Source: Trichomonas vaginalis G3 (Eukaryota > Parabasalia > Trichomonadida > Trichomonadidae). Taken from it: DNA of 64,000 nucleotides. A program made the translations under genes and the position numbers. The stretch lies in the NCBI RefSeq assembly GCF_026262505.1, contig NC_067207.1:6518252-6582251 (forward strand), read 5' to 3'. The notes under the pieces were generated by a model. The model worked only from the letters and a program-made list of their open reading frames with translations, made no database searches and had not been told where the DNA came from. Below are positions 19,212-30,653 of this stretch, piece by piece (within the stretch, counting starts at the first letter, position 1; the number at the start of each line of letters is the position of its first letter).

Positions 19212-21679
19212 ATGCTCAATGATCTTGATTCAAAATCCAATATTCCACCAACTGGAAATACAAAGTATTCCCAGTCAAGATTCTTCATTCAGTTCCTTAA
19301 GTTAATTTTGGGAATGAAATTCAAAAAAGTTGGCTTTTATGTATCTCAAATCTTTGTAATTGCTTTCATTATTTTACCACTTGTTATTTATTTGGCCCTG
19401 TTACAAAAAATTGATTCTGGTTCACAAGAGTATGACCCATATAATTCCCAATTACCAGATGAAAATCAACATTTATTTTTATTAAAACAACCTTTAGAAA
19501 ATGGAGATAAACTACTTTCTCAACTTTTAATTGATTCAAATAAGTATAGTCAAGATGATTCAGATCCGTATAATCCAAGTTCAAGCCAAAGCAATGTACT
19601 CCCAATACATGGCCTTATCAATATGATTTTATTGATACATTATCATACACATCAAAGAAAATATATTTTTATCCAGAAAATATTTATACAAATGATATTA
19701 AAGAAAGAGTCGAATGTGGCGCAGATGGAGAGAAAGTGAAATTGTTTTCAGATGAAAATGAATTTATCCAAAGTTCATATAAATCAGATGTTTATGCATT
19801 TCGTCTCTTCGCAGAACCAGGTTTATTTAATTTTAATGGAACAATAAGAGAGGATAGCTTCTATCCAATTTATCAATTCAAAGGTAGCTTCTATTCATCT
19901 CTTATTAGGTATTTGTTCAATAAGACCAACATCTCTGTTGATATAAAAATTGGAGAATATAGTAGGCAATCAATATCTGGAAATCCGTACTATTATATTT
20001 ATGCATTGTTCATTGGGTTTGCTGTGACAATTGTATTCCAGAACACATATTACATGTTTCATGAATTCAGAGAGAAAAAACTTTTACTATTGTTAACAGT
20101 TTCTGGAACATATGAATTAATTATTTATCTTACATTCTTTTTGATTGATTTAGTTTTCATGCTTATTTATTCCATTGTAGCATCTATAATTTTAAATTTA
20201 TCAGGATTGAAAGGAAACGTAATTCACATGCTCTTAGTAATATTATTGATATTTATCTCGAACTATATTTTAGTCGCTATTTTTGTTTTAGTTTTATACA
20301 ATCAGAAGCGTCTCAAACTCATCACAATTGGTCAAATTCTATTTAATATTGCTTTCACCATATTCTTTTTGCTTGAAAATTCTAATGTAAAAGTTATCAG
20401 CATCGTTTCTGAAATATTCCAATATCTTCCTCAAGGAATGATATATATCTTAATTGATAACCTTGCATACTGCAAAATGTTAGGAAAAGCATTTGATTTC
20501 TCAACCGCATCAGAATTTTATCATATCATCCCTCAATCCAAAGGTTCAAAAATATTATTAGGAATCACATTTGCGAATTTGTTTCTTTTCATATTCTTGA
20601 ACTTGATGTTACCTAGAACTGCAGGAACACCACCAATTGGATTGAAACGTATTTTCTCGTTAGGATGCTGGCTTAAGGTTTTTACATTCAGAAGATCTAA
20701 AAATATCATAAAAAATGATGACAAACACTTTATTGAAGTCAACAATATTGATAAGAAATATGGATTTTCAATACATGCTCTGAAAGATGTTTCTTTCAAT
20801 ATTGATTCAAAAGAAATCATAGTCCTTATTGGTCCAAACGGATGTGGTAAGAGTACATTGCTTAATAGTATGACAGGAAGTATTGACTGCAATGGAGGCA
20901 CACTTAGTATTTATGGCGAACTCTGCAAAGGTGGATTCAGTGAACTTCAACAACATCTTGGTATCTGTTTCCAAGATAATATCTTCTTTGACAGACTCAG
21001 TGTTCGCGAACACTTGAAATTCTTTGCTTCAATTCGTGGATATTCAAAAGATCATCTGAATGAAGTTGTTGATCATACAATAGATACATTCTGTCTTGAA
21101 GATTGTGAGAATAACAGAGCAATGTCTCTTTCGGGTGGTCAAAAGAGAAAATTATGCATAGCTCTTGCACTCATTGGAAATCCAAGTATCGTCATTCTTG
21201 ATGAACCAACAGCAGGTATCGATGTTTCAACACGTCAGACAATTTGGAAAGCTATATCTGGATTTGGTATCACAGCAATCGTCAGTACGCACTCACTTGA
21301 AGAAGCAGAATCAGTGAGTAGTCGTCTGTTCGTCATGCGAAATGGTGAACTCGTCTTCGATGGTCCTTCAAACGAACTTCGTCGTAAATATCACTGTGGC
21401 TACCGTCTTACACCAATGTATCTTCCAGACACAGACACTAAGGATATGAACGAAAAGCTTCTTAGTTGGTGCAAGTCTAAGATCAGTGAATCCACAGAAG
21501 ATGAAACTCACGATAACAGTATTTTAATTCCTGTTTGTCCTGAAATCGTTAGTCTTCTTGAAGAACTCGATACTGAGAAAAGTAACTTCAGCATGTTAGA
21601 ATTTAACATTATTATCGAACAACTCGAAAATGTTCTCTACCGTATGTATGCCGATGATGAAAATGTCGAAGCTCGGTAA
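19212..21679 (+). pseudogene. ABCA-type half transporter, copy B, frameshifted
   Basis: Two overlapping frames (19212-19739 and the frame continuing to 21679) match, in order, the single 840-residue protein encoded at 25321-27843. The first frame carries the cytosolic start MLNDLDSKS, TM1 and the start of the extracytosolic loop. Past about 19570-19610 similarity to the paralogue continues only in the second frame (YTNDIKERV, compare YTQDIKAGV). The second frame keeps the remaining helices and an intact ATPase: Walker A GPNGCGKST, signature LSGGQKRK, Walker B VILDEPTAG, H-loop STHSLEEA. One frameshift therefore separates TM1 from the rest; it could be real decay or an indel error in the assembly. 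The stop overlaps TAAA. The gene is divergent from copy A. Confidence 0.85.
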
Positions 21680-22256
21680 ATATATTTTAAATTCATATTC
21701 ACTTTCTTCTATTTTTCGAAATAAAATTTTTCTCTTTAAAATTTAAATTTTTTCAAAAAAAAATTCAAATTTAATTCTTGAAATAGTGCTCAAATTTAAT
21801 GCCCCGCCCTTATTATATATGAAAATAAAGCAATATCCAAAAGAGTGCTAAATTATTTTTTTATTAATCTAGATGATTTTTTTAGGCAAAAACCATGGAC
21901 TTTGTATAACTGAAATTTCGAAACAATACATACGATATATTGATTTCATACAATAACTGAAATAAGGTAAAATCTCATTTCTTGAAAGTTGAAATATCGA
22001 ATTATCTTTGATCAAAATATTATATTTATCGAGAATATTATAATTTTCCATATAGTATTTAACTCTTTTTATCAAATATTTTTCAACTATAATTTTAATC
22101 TTTTAGAAATTTTATTAGTTATATTGAAAATCCTTATCACATGTAAATAAACAGTATGATTTAATATTAATATAGTCGAATTTTTGATATCGTTTAAATT
22201 TCCGAAATCAAATTCGATATTGAAGTTAGATTATAAAATCATATGCATATTAGTTT
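21680..22256. other. Intergenic between convergent ABCA genes
   Basis: AT-rich. A 68-codon minus-strand frame (21869-22075) is not supported. Confidence 0.5.
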
Positions 22257-24653
22257 CTATTGCTCATCTTGTTCATCATCATTATTTTGACTTAACATGA
22301 CAATTTCGAGGAAAACCTTTTCAAGAGTTGAGCAAGAGCATGTGTAATACTTGATTCCCATGTTGTTTGTCTTCGCTTGCTCAAGGAGGCGGAACAGTTT
22401 CGTGATTGAAATGTCGTTCCTCGGGATTGAGTATATTCTACTCAAAGGACGTGAGATTGTTGCAACAGCACTCGGAATGCCTTGCAAGAAGAAATTAGAA
22501 ACAGTGTTTTGTGTTTCTTCGCTCTTGTCGTTCAAAAGAACATCAACTTTCCATTCAGTACCAAATCTGTTGGACAGGTATTGTGGTGTGCCAATGGTGA
22601 AAACACATCCATTAAGCATGATTGATATGTTGTCACAAAGGTTTTCTGCTTCATCGAGGAGGTGTGTGCATAACATGAATGTCTTCTCGCCTCTGTATTC
22701 GTTGATCAAGTTGTGAACCTTGTGTCTCGCAATCGGGTCGAGTGAAGAAGTTGGTTCGTCGAGGAGTATTATGTTCGCATCTGAGATGAATGTGATCGCG
22801 ACGGCGCACTTCCTTCGGTTGCCACCGGACATGTTGTCGACTTTCTTGTCGATGTGTTCACTAAGGTCAAGTGTATCAACCATCTTATCGATGATTTCTT
22901 TTGTCTCGCTTCGACTCTTGTTGTACAAGTAGCAGAAGAACTTGAGGTTCTGTCTTCCTGTCAAGTTTCCTGTGAGATGGTCATCGAACTGAGGACAACG
23001 AGAGATCTTCTTTGGATCGAATGACTTCTCGATGTCATCACCTTCAATTTCGACACTTCCATTTGAAAGTGCTTCATCACGAAGTATGATCCTCATAAGT
23101 GTTGTCTTTCCTGCACCATTCGATCCCAAGAAACCGAAGAGAGATCCTTTCTTGATTCCGAGTGAAACCTGATTGACTGCATAAATGTTTTTGCCATTTG
23201 GTCCTGAATAGAATTTCGAAACATCTTTGATTTTAATTGCATATTCCTCTGATGAATTATGAACACTCTGTTCCATATCTATTGCTTCCTTTGTAATCTT
23301 TTGTTTATCTTTGAATTCCTTAAATTCTCTTTCATGTCCAGACCATCCGAATTTTGAGAATTTCTTCTTTGCAGATTTGCCTAACGCTTCAATCAATAAC
23401 AATATTAACAAATACAAAATAATGCCAATAATCGGGATAATAATGGGGATCTTATAATAAGAATCTGCATCCAATTTAACCGAATTTAATGGAGCTTGAA
23501 ATTTAATAGGTTCAATTGGAGCATAAAATAAGTTAATAACATTATTCATTGGGAATATGCAGAAGAGACATCTAATGAGCTTTAGTAGAGATAGTGATTT
23601 TATTTGTTGTCTTAGCATCAAACCAACAAAATACGCTGTCAATGTGAAAATAATGTGAACAATAAAAAACATTGTTGCGCCACTGTTTCGATTGCGAAGT
23701 AAAAATCCCCAAATATATGCATAGATGATTGATGCAATTAATGTAATAAGCACTGCATAAAATATATATCCATTGAATTTCATAAAGATTGGTTCTTTGA
23801 GAATCATATTGATAATGAAAGCGATAACTGTTACTATAAACAAATGAGCAAAGTCGATAATGAAGTTACCAAGCCAGTATGCAAACCTATTTAAACCACA
23901 AGCAATCATATAACTGCGCGTAGGTGTGTGTAAATCTTCTATAATTTGACCAAAGCCAAATGAAATAAATATTACAATGGCAATGGCATATATTATAAAG
24001 TATATATCTGCAACATATGAATTTCCTTCTTCTTTTGCCATTACTTCGGATCTAACTGAAAAATTATAATAAATATCGGAATCTGAAATACTTGGATTCA
24101 TCATTTTAAATACTGCACGACGAAATAGAGTCTCAAAATGATAAGTTTGAAAATTTGAATAGTTAACAACAACGTTGCATGTTATACTTGCGTTATATTT
24201 GTCATCTTCTGTACGATAATATGAGTTGTTAACGATTTGATAACCAAATATATTATTTAATGAATGATGAGGGTCTGATGTTGTTTTGTTTTGAAAATCA
24301 TTAAGATCATCGAAAGTATCAAACTCGTTGACTTTGACGTCTACATTTATTTCATCTTTTATCATCTTTTTTAAAATGTCTAATAATTCTGGGAAACAGA
24401 ACCCGCCATCACAACCAGGATCCTTTATTCTTGTAATTGAAAGATTGTTATAATTTTCTAAATCATCCAAAGAATTTGTTGTTATATGCGTGACTCCTTC
24501 TCCTGCCTTGTCCGAAGATAATTTAAAGATTGCAGGTACTAATAATAAAGCAATAACAACCAAATCTACAATTATGGTACTAATTATACCTCGTAATTGA
24601 AGAATTGATCTTCTAAATAGGACAGCCTTCAGCTGGGATAAGAAAATTCCCAT
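22257..24653 (-). CDS. ABCA-type half transporter, copy C
   Basis: 798 residues, same layout as copy A: TM1, a large loop with the Cys pair GCDGGFC, further helices, one ATPase (Walker A GSNGAGKTT, signature MSGGNRRK, Walker B ILLDEPTSS). The membrane half has diverged from copy A (roughly half the residues differ by eye). From AKKKFSKFGWSGHE through GTEWKVD the two proteins are identical, and the DNA (22542-23373) differs from copy A at only a handful of silent sites. The tail after this tract diverges again but keeps CSCSTLEKVFLEIVMLS. It is divergent from copy D with a 667-bp shared 5' region. Such transporters probably flip or export lipids at a membrane of the endolysosomal or surface system; the substrate is unknown. 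Confidence 0.93.
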   Translation of the reverse strand: MGIFLSQLKAVLFRRSILQLRGIISTIIVDLVVIALLLVPAIFKLSSDKAGEGVTHITTNSLDDLENYNNLSITRIKDPGCDGGFCFPELLDILKKMIKDEINVDVKVNEFDTFDDLNDFQNKTTSDPHHSLNNIFGYQIVNNSYYRTEDDKYNASITCNVVVNYSNFQTYHFETLFRRAVFKMMNPSISDSDIYYNFSVRSEVMAKEEGNSYVADIYFIIYAIAIVIFISFGFGQIIEDLHTPTRSYMIACGLNRFAYWLGNFIIDFAHLFIVTVIAFIINMILKEPIFMKFNGYIFYAVLITLIASIIYAYIWGFLLRNRNSGATMFFIVHIIFTLTAYFVGLMLRQQIKSLSLLKLIRCLFCIFPMNNVINLFYAPIEPIKFQAPLNSVKLDADSYYKIPIIIPIIGIILYLLILLLIEALGKSAKKKFSKFGWSGHEREFKEFKDKQKITKEAIDMEQSVHNSSEEYAIKIKDVSKFYSGPNGKNIYAVNQVSLGIKKGSLFGFLGSNGAGKTTLMRIILRDEALSNGSVEIEGDDIEKSFDPKKISRCPQFDDHLTGNLTGRQNLKFFCYLYNKSRSETKEIIDKMVDTLDLSEHIDKKVDNMSGGNRRKCAVAITFISDANIILLDEPTSSLDPIARHKVHNLINEYRGEKTFMLCTHLLDEAENLCDNISIMLNGCVFTIGTPQYLSNRFGTEWKVDVLLNDKSEETQNTVSNFFLQGIPSAVATISRPLSRIYSIPRNDISITKLFRLLEQAKTNNMGIKYYTCSCSTLEKVFLEIVMLSQNNDDEQDEQ

Positions 24654-25320
24654 TTGAATATTTTATTATCGTTTCTTTCAAATTCAATTTAAATAAAACA
24701 TGATAAGAATAAATAAACTATTAAATTTGTCAAAGGTAAGATTTTGAATGGAAAAAAGATGTTTGAATGTTTTACATAAATTTAGTGTAAGATGAAGGCC
24801 ATTCTCTTGCTTTATCAAATACATTTTCCAATTAAAAACTGAAATTGTATTTTTGAATTCAATAAATTAATTTTTGAGAGCAAATCTAAAGCCTTTGAGG
24901 ACCAACGATTTTATTTTTTAAGTACTTGTGTTGATGCATGATTTAAAAATAAAATTATATCTTATCAAACGATAAGATAATGAATTTGAATACAATTCAA
25001 AAACCTAATCAACAATAAAGTTTATATGTGTGGGAAAATTCATATAGAGTTATATAAACTGTTTATTCATAATTAACAAGCTTTCAATTTGATTGACCAA
25101 GTTTTTGAATTTGCATTTTTTATGCAGATTTCATTTGTAAAGCATGAATTTAAATTTTCGCTAAAACAAATCATTAACAAAATTGAAAATGCTTCAATTC
25201 TAAGGGGAAAAAAAAGAAATATAATTCCTATAACAATATATAAAGAAATAATTATTTTGTTTTCAATTTTATTTTACATTCTCAAATTCATTTTTATAAT
25301 TCATTAAAAAAGACCCTAAT
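24654..25320. promoter_or_regulatory. Divergent promoter region of ABCA copies C and D
   Basis: 667 bp between two outward-reading start codons. TCATTA at 25301-25306, 15 bases before the copy D ATG, fits the trichomonad initiator. No clear initiator is seen before copy C. A 72-codon frame at 25089-25307 is low-complexity and not called. Confidence 0.45.
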
Positions 25321-27843
25321 ATGCTTGATGATTTTGATTCAAAAAACAAAAGATCAAACGCAGATAATGTAAAGCGTTCCCACACAGCATTTTTCTTTCA
25401 GTTTCTGAAATTAATTTTTGGAATGAAATTAAGAAAAGTAGGGTTTTACGTATCTCAAATATTTGGAATCATTTTCATCATCTTCCCGATAATCTTTTAT
25501 ATTCTCATAATAAAGAAAATGGAAAATTCTATGAGTGAATATAAAAGGAAAAAATATACTTTTCAAAAACCAGGACAACATAATTACAACTATGACGATT
25601 ATTACTATTCAAGGAATAGTTTACGGCCAGCAAGTAAAAATTCAAAACAAGATAATTCGAAACAACCTTTAGATGATCCTCCAGATCCAGAATATGATCC
25701 ATATAATTATTCCTACGGTCCATATAATTATTCCTACGATCCATATTATCCTCCATACGATCCATATAACCAACCTAGCATGTATGAACGTCATAACTAC
25801 TATTTTTTGTATGAGATAACTTGGGAGGACAAAAAAACAATTCTATTTCCAAATAATGGTTATACGCAGGATATTAAAGCAGGTGTACTTTCTAAAAATG
25901 ATACTAAAATAGTTGAAATAATGTCAGATGAATCAGAGTTCGAAAAAATAGCAAAAACAGAAGATGTGTTTGCATTTAGAATCGAGCCAAAGCCCAGAAA
26001 AATCTACTTTAATGGCTCAGCAAGAGGTGATGCGTATCAGTTTGGAGGTTCTTTCCGATCTTCAGTTATCGAATATTTTATGGATAGATTAAATATATCA
26101 CTGAAAATTGAGATAGGAGAATATACAAATTTTGCAACAACAGGCAATCCATTTTATTATCTTTATGGTTTATTTATTGGCTTAGCAATTACAATATTAT
26201 TCACAAATACATATTATATGTTCCACGAGTTTAGAGAAAAGAAGTTATTCTTTTTGTTAACAGTTTCCGGTGCCCTCGAATCATTAATTTATCTTGCTTT
26301 CTTTTTCATTGACTTTATTTTTATGGTGATTTATTCTTTTCTAGTAGCTATCATTTTCACTATCTCAGGTTTGAACGGAAATCTAGGATTATTATTTTTA
26401 ATTTTCTTCCTTATCTTTATCGCAACTTACTTTTTCAATGCATTTTTAGTATTGATTTTATATAACCAGAAGCGTCTGAAGTTACTTGTAATAGTTCCAA
26501 TATTATTCCATATTGGTATTTCTATTTATTTCATGATTGGGTATGACGATACCAAAGTTTTCCCAATTTTCATGAAAATATTCCAATTTTTACCTCAAGG
26601 AGCAATTTATTTATTGATCGATAATGTTGCATATTGCAAAGAAGTCAAAGAAGTATTTGATTTTGCAACAGCACCAAAAGTCTTTCATCTTATTTCACAA
26701 TCTACTGTTTCAAAGATTTTATTAGGAATGGCTTTTGCATTCTTATTCCTTTTCCTTTTCTTCAACTTGATGATGCCAAGAACTGCTGGAACACTCCCTG
26801 TTGGATTCGCGCATATTTTCTCATTCGGACATTGGAAGAAAGTTTTTGCTTTTAGAAGAGCAGTTAAAATTAATCATGAAGATGACAAACACTTTATTGA
26901 AGTCAACAATATTGATAAGAAATATGGATTTTCAACACATGCATTGAAAGATGTTTCTTTCAACATTGATTCAGGAGAAATCATCATCCTCATTGGTCCA
27001 AACGGATGTGGTAAGAGCACATTGCTTAACAGTATGACAGGAAGTATTGACTGCAATGGAGGCACACTTAGTATTTATGGCGAACTCTGCAAAGGTGGAT
27101 TCAGTGAACTTCAACAACATCTTGGTATCTGTTTCCAAGATAATATCTTCTTTGACAGACTCAGTGTTCGCGAACACTTGAATTTCTTTGCTGCAATTTG
27201 TGGTTACAAAAAAGATAAAATCCGAGAAGTTGTTGATCACGCGATTGACTCATTCAATCTAGAAGAATGCGAAAATAACAGAGCAATGGCTCTTTCAGGT
27301 GGTCAAAAGAGAAAATTATGTATAGCTCTTGCTCTCATTGGTACTCCTCGCATTGTTATTCTTGATGAACCAACAGCAGGTATCGATGTTTCAACACGTC
27401 AGACAATTTGGAAAGCTATATCTGGATTTGGTATCACAGCAATCGTCAGTACGCACTCACTTGAAGAAGCAGAATCAGTGAGTAGTCGTCTGTTCGTCAT
27501 GCGAAATGGTGAACTCGTCTTCGATGGTCCTTCAAACGAACTTCGTCGTAAATATCACTGTGGCTACCGTCTTACACCAATGTATCTTCCAGACACAGAC
27601 ACTAAGGATATGAACGAAAAGCTCCTTAGTTGGTGCAAATCTAAGATCAGTGAATCTACAGAAGATGAAACTCACGAAAACAGTATTTTAATTCCTGTTT
27701 GTCCTGAAATCGTTAGTCTTCTTGAAGAACTCGATACACAAAAGAGTGGATTTAACATGTCAGAGTTCAATATTATTATCGAACAGCTCGAAAATGTTCT
27801 CTATCGTATGTATGCTGATGATGAAAATGCTGAAGCTAAATAG
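25321..27843 (+). CDS. ABCA-type half transporter, copy D
   Basis: 840 residues. TM1 (~40-62) is followed by an extracytosolic loop containing a Tyr/Pro/Asp-rich run (repeated YDPYN and YSYGPYN units, ~115-155), then five or six helices (~275-510), then the ATPase: Walker A GPNGCGKST (~558), Q-loop CFQDN, signature LSGGQKRK (~657), Walker B VILDEPTAG (~677), H-loop STHSLEEA. It is the intact counterpart of copy B. ATPase DNA matches copy B in blocks (26881-27193 and 27361 to near the end) separated by a diverged stretch, pointing to patchy gene conversion. Copies A/C and B/D have different signature sequences, so each divergent pair could supply the two halves of one heterodimer; that is inference. 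Confidence 0.94.
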   Translation: MLDDFDSKNKRSNADNVKRSHTAFFFQFLKLIFGMKLRKVGFYVSQIFGIIFIIFPIIFYILIIKKMENSMSEYKRKKYTFQKPGQHNYNYDDYYYSRNSLRPASKNSKQDNSKQPLDDPPDPEYDPYNYSYGPYNYSYDPYYPPYDPYNQPSMYERHNYYFLYEITWEDKKTILFPNNGYTQDIKAGVLSKNDTKIVEIMSDESEFEKIAKTEDVFAFRIEPKPRKIYFNGSARGDAYQFGGSFRSSVIEYFMDRLNISLKIEIGEYTNFATTGNPFYYLYGLFIGLAITILFTNTYYMFHEFREKKLFFLLTVSGALESLIYLAFFFIDFIFMVIYSFLVAIIFTISGLNGNLGLLFLIFFLIFIATYFFNAFLVLILYNQKRLKLLVIVPILFHIGISIYFMIGYDDTKVFPIFMKIFQFLPQGAIYLLIDNVAYCKEVKEVFDFATAPKVFHLISQSTVSKILLGMAFAFLFLFLFFNLMMPRTAGTLPVGFAHIFSFGHWKKVFAFRRAVKINHEDDKHFIEVNNIDKKYGFSTHALKDVSFNIDSGEIIILIGPNGCGKSTLLNSMTGSIDCNGGTLSIYGELCKGGFSELQQHLGICFQDNIFFDRLSVREHLNFFAAICGYKKDKIREVVDHAIDSFNLEECENNRAMALSGGQKRKLCIALALIGTPRIVILDEPTAGIDVSTRQTIWKAISGFGITAIVSTHSLEEAESVSSRLFVMRNGELVFDGPSNELRRKYHCGYRLTPMYLPDTDTKDMNEKLLSWCKSKISESTEDETHENSILIPVCPEIVSLLEELDTQKSGFNMSEFNIIIEQLENVLYRMYADDENAEAK

Positions 27844-30085
27844 ATCTATATTAAATTCATATTATACTTTATTCAATCCTAATCAATTTTTAATATTTTT
27901 CATTTTGTAAAATTTGGATAAGCTAAAATATGTTAGTTTGCAAAAATTTACTGGTCTATCTTTGAAACATATAAAAACTGTCTGAATTCAATTTCAATTA
28001 TATTGAAGATTGAAATATCTAGGATTTATATTGAATTCACTAAAAATTTCACATGTAAAATCCTTTTTTTCACTCAAATTTAATAAACGATAATTTGATG
28101 AGTTAGATATTTTAACCTTTTATACCCAACAATGCGCCCAAAAAATAGAATGTATAATAATTTAACTACTAGCTCAGTGCAATTTTTACTTTAAAAAACG
28201 TATTGCATGCATTTGTAATAGGATTTGCTTTTATTAATCAACAAATTTGAGGGTACCAATGCATGGAGTGGACGCACAGATCGTGTGTTGTTTGCAATGT
28301 TCTCCGAAATAACAGGTGTTATATCTTTCTCGGATTTACATCTAAAATCGAAATCTTTATAAAAATTACAGCTATATGTAGCTGGTTAAATCATTTTTCT
28401 ACTATTTAAAAGTCCAACTTAGCAGTTTTTGCATTTTTTGCCGAATTTTATTGCAATTTTGTAATTTTAACAACATTTCTTAAAAACCAATACAGCAGAA
28501 TCTAAGAATAATCATAACGATTTGAAAATAAATCATTAATAAATTATTTTTATTTTATTAAATTGAAATATGATTTTCCCATAAATTTAAGATTTCTAAT
28601 CGATAAGTGGCATTTGAAAAATTAATAACGTATGAAATGGGGTTATTTTTTTAAAGATATTGTTTCAAGCTATTGAGGTTCAATTTTATATACATGGATA
28701 TATCAGAGTTTCTGTACACAATGCTAATTGATAGCTTTAATGTCCAAGGAAATAAAAAAGATACGATTTTGGTGAGATTTATTATCCATTCTTAGTGCAT
28801 ATAGGTTTAATATATCATTCAAATACATCAAAGTCGAATTATTTCATATCACAAAATTTTTGCTAAGATTCTAAATCTTCATTGATGTATTTTCATGACG
28901 ATTATTTTGAGTTAAATAATTCGATTCCCTGAATTGATTAAACTTTTTGCTGACAGATCTTCCAACTCCTGTATTTATGAATTATTTATGAATAATTCAA
29001 TAGTGAAATGATATGGATTCATAATCTTTGGGTGTTCCTCAATAGAAAAGATTATTATTGAAACATTAAGGAATATTCAAGTCGTTTTGGAGAATATACC
29101 ACTTGATTCGAAAAGACTGCAGATCATATGTGGCAAGCTAAGTATATCGCATAATCTTTTGAATCAGAACAAAATATTCATCTACGCACGTATTTTTCCA
29201 TTAACTAATAGACCCTTGAATGATTTTTCACGATGAAAATTTATTACTTTCATAACTTAAGCCTAGTTAGTAATTATTTACATTTGACTCTTATTCAATT
29301 ATCATTTTATTTGTTCGTAACGATGTGGTATTAAATAGATCATTAAAGCAATTCAGAATTGATATTCTTGTGGAATAATATTATCAAATTTACAATGAAT
29401 TAATCAATTGACAAAAAGAAAATCGAAATAGGTAAAAATTATTTTGAAATATATCATCACTCAGATGGTTGTAATAAAAAATTTAAGTTAATTAGCTTCG
29501 ATGATGAGAAATTGATCGTAACAAAAATGAAAGTAAGCCATTGAATGAAAATATTAAAGATTAGGTTATTGCTACTTAATAAAATTAGATTAAGCACGCC
29601 GTTATTAAATATGTTTCGGATTTCTGAAAATGTTTAATTCGGAAATAAAAAGAAGGTACTATTTAATACGTTAATGATAGGTAACAACAAATTGAAGATT
29701 GTTATTTGAAATAATTCAAATTTTATCTGGATGAAAGGTGACATTTAACCAAAAATAAACATGTATTGAATAAGTTCATCTAATTAATTGAACTCAATAA
29801 AGAATTTTTAATTGAATTCATAAATGACAATGATTTAGTAAAATAACAAATTAAATCGTTAGAAATTAGGTTTCGCTCTTATAAAATAAAGTTGGATATG
29901 TTCACAATTTTGAGTTACGTTGAAAATAATTCAATATGATCGTTATGTGGTTTAATAAATAGTGTTCAAAATAATAATGTGTGTTATTTAAAATATTAAT
30001 AATAAACTTACGGTTTGTCAAAATTTATAATAAACTATTACACCAGTTTTGAGAAGGAAAATTAAATAAAAACAAAACATTTATT
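27844..30085. other. Long intergenic region, no gene seen
   Basis: 2.2 kb of AT-rich DNA with no frame above background and no repeat that I could pair by eye. Confidence 0.5.
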
Positions 30086-30643
30086 CTAATTCATTAATTC
30101 GAACTTTGGGAGACAAGCCATTTCAAAATTATTCTGAATTTCTTCTGAAAATTCGTTCAGATCATTGGTTGTTGGAGAAGGAGGACATAGAGAGGGGAAT
30201 TGCTTTTTAGGATAGCTAGAATTTTCTTGAACGCATGGATAAATTATTGATTTAAATTGACGAATCTTCTTCGGTATATATTTCCTTACGCGCTTTGAGA
30301 AATGTGTGTTCCATCTATTTTTAATATTGTTAGCGCTTCGACCTTGAAAATAAGTTCTCAATAAACTCCATTGTGGTCCGTATTGGTAATACAATTTTTG
30401 CAAAAGATCGTCTTCTTCGGTAGTCCAGGGGCCATTTACAAGGTTTTCATTTAAATAATTCATGAAGCGATCTCTGCATTGCCTTGGGGTTCTTCCTGGC
30501 AGAGCATGGGAAATGATATTCCATCTTCTTGGCCCAAATATGGCAACTTGATGTTGAAGAATATCATCTTCTTCTTTAGAAAATTTAACGCGCCTAGAAT
30601 CTGCTTTATCTAACCAGCTATCACATGGGGTAAACTCCGTCAT
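30086..30643 (-). CDS. R2R3 Myb-type DNA-binding protein
   Basis: 185 residues. Two SANT/Myb repeats: R2 ~19-66 (FSKEEDDILQ, GPRRWNIISHALPGRTPRQC, RDRFMNYL) and R3 ~70-118 (GPWTTEEDDLLQ, GPQWSLLRTYFQGRSANNIK, NRWNTHF). The first Trp of R2 is replaced by Phe, a common substitution. A basic segment RKYIPKKIRQFK follows, then a polar tail. Small R2R3 Myb proteins of this type regulate transcription in trichomonads (Myb1-3 control an iron-regulated promoter in T. vaginalis). The target here is unknown. The start ATG has a good initiator TCACTTT 4 bases upstream. Confidence 0.93.
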   Translation of the reverse strand: MTEFTPCDSWLDKADSRRVKFSKEEDDILQHQVAIFGPRRWNIISHALPGRTPRQCRDRFMNYLNENLVNGPWTTEEDDLLQKLYYQYGPQWSLLRTYFQGRSANNIKNRWNTHFSKRVRKYIPKKIRQFKSIIYPCVQENSSYPKKQFPSLCPPSPTTNDLNEFSEEIQNNFEMACLPKFELMN

Positions 30644-30646
30644 TAA

Positions 30647-30653
30647 AAAGTGA
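30647..30653 (-). promoter_or_regulatory. Initiator element of the Myb gene
   Basis: TCACTTT on the minus strand just before the ATG at 30643; strong match to the trichomonad Inr TCA(+1)Py(T/A), which sits within ~20 bases of start codons. Confidence 0.6.
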
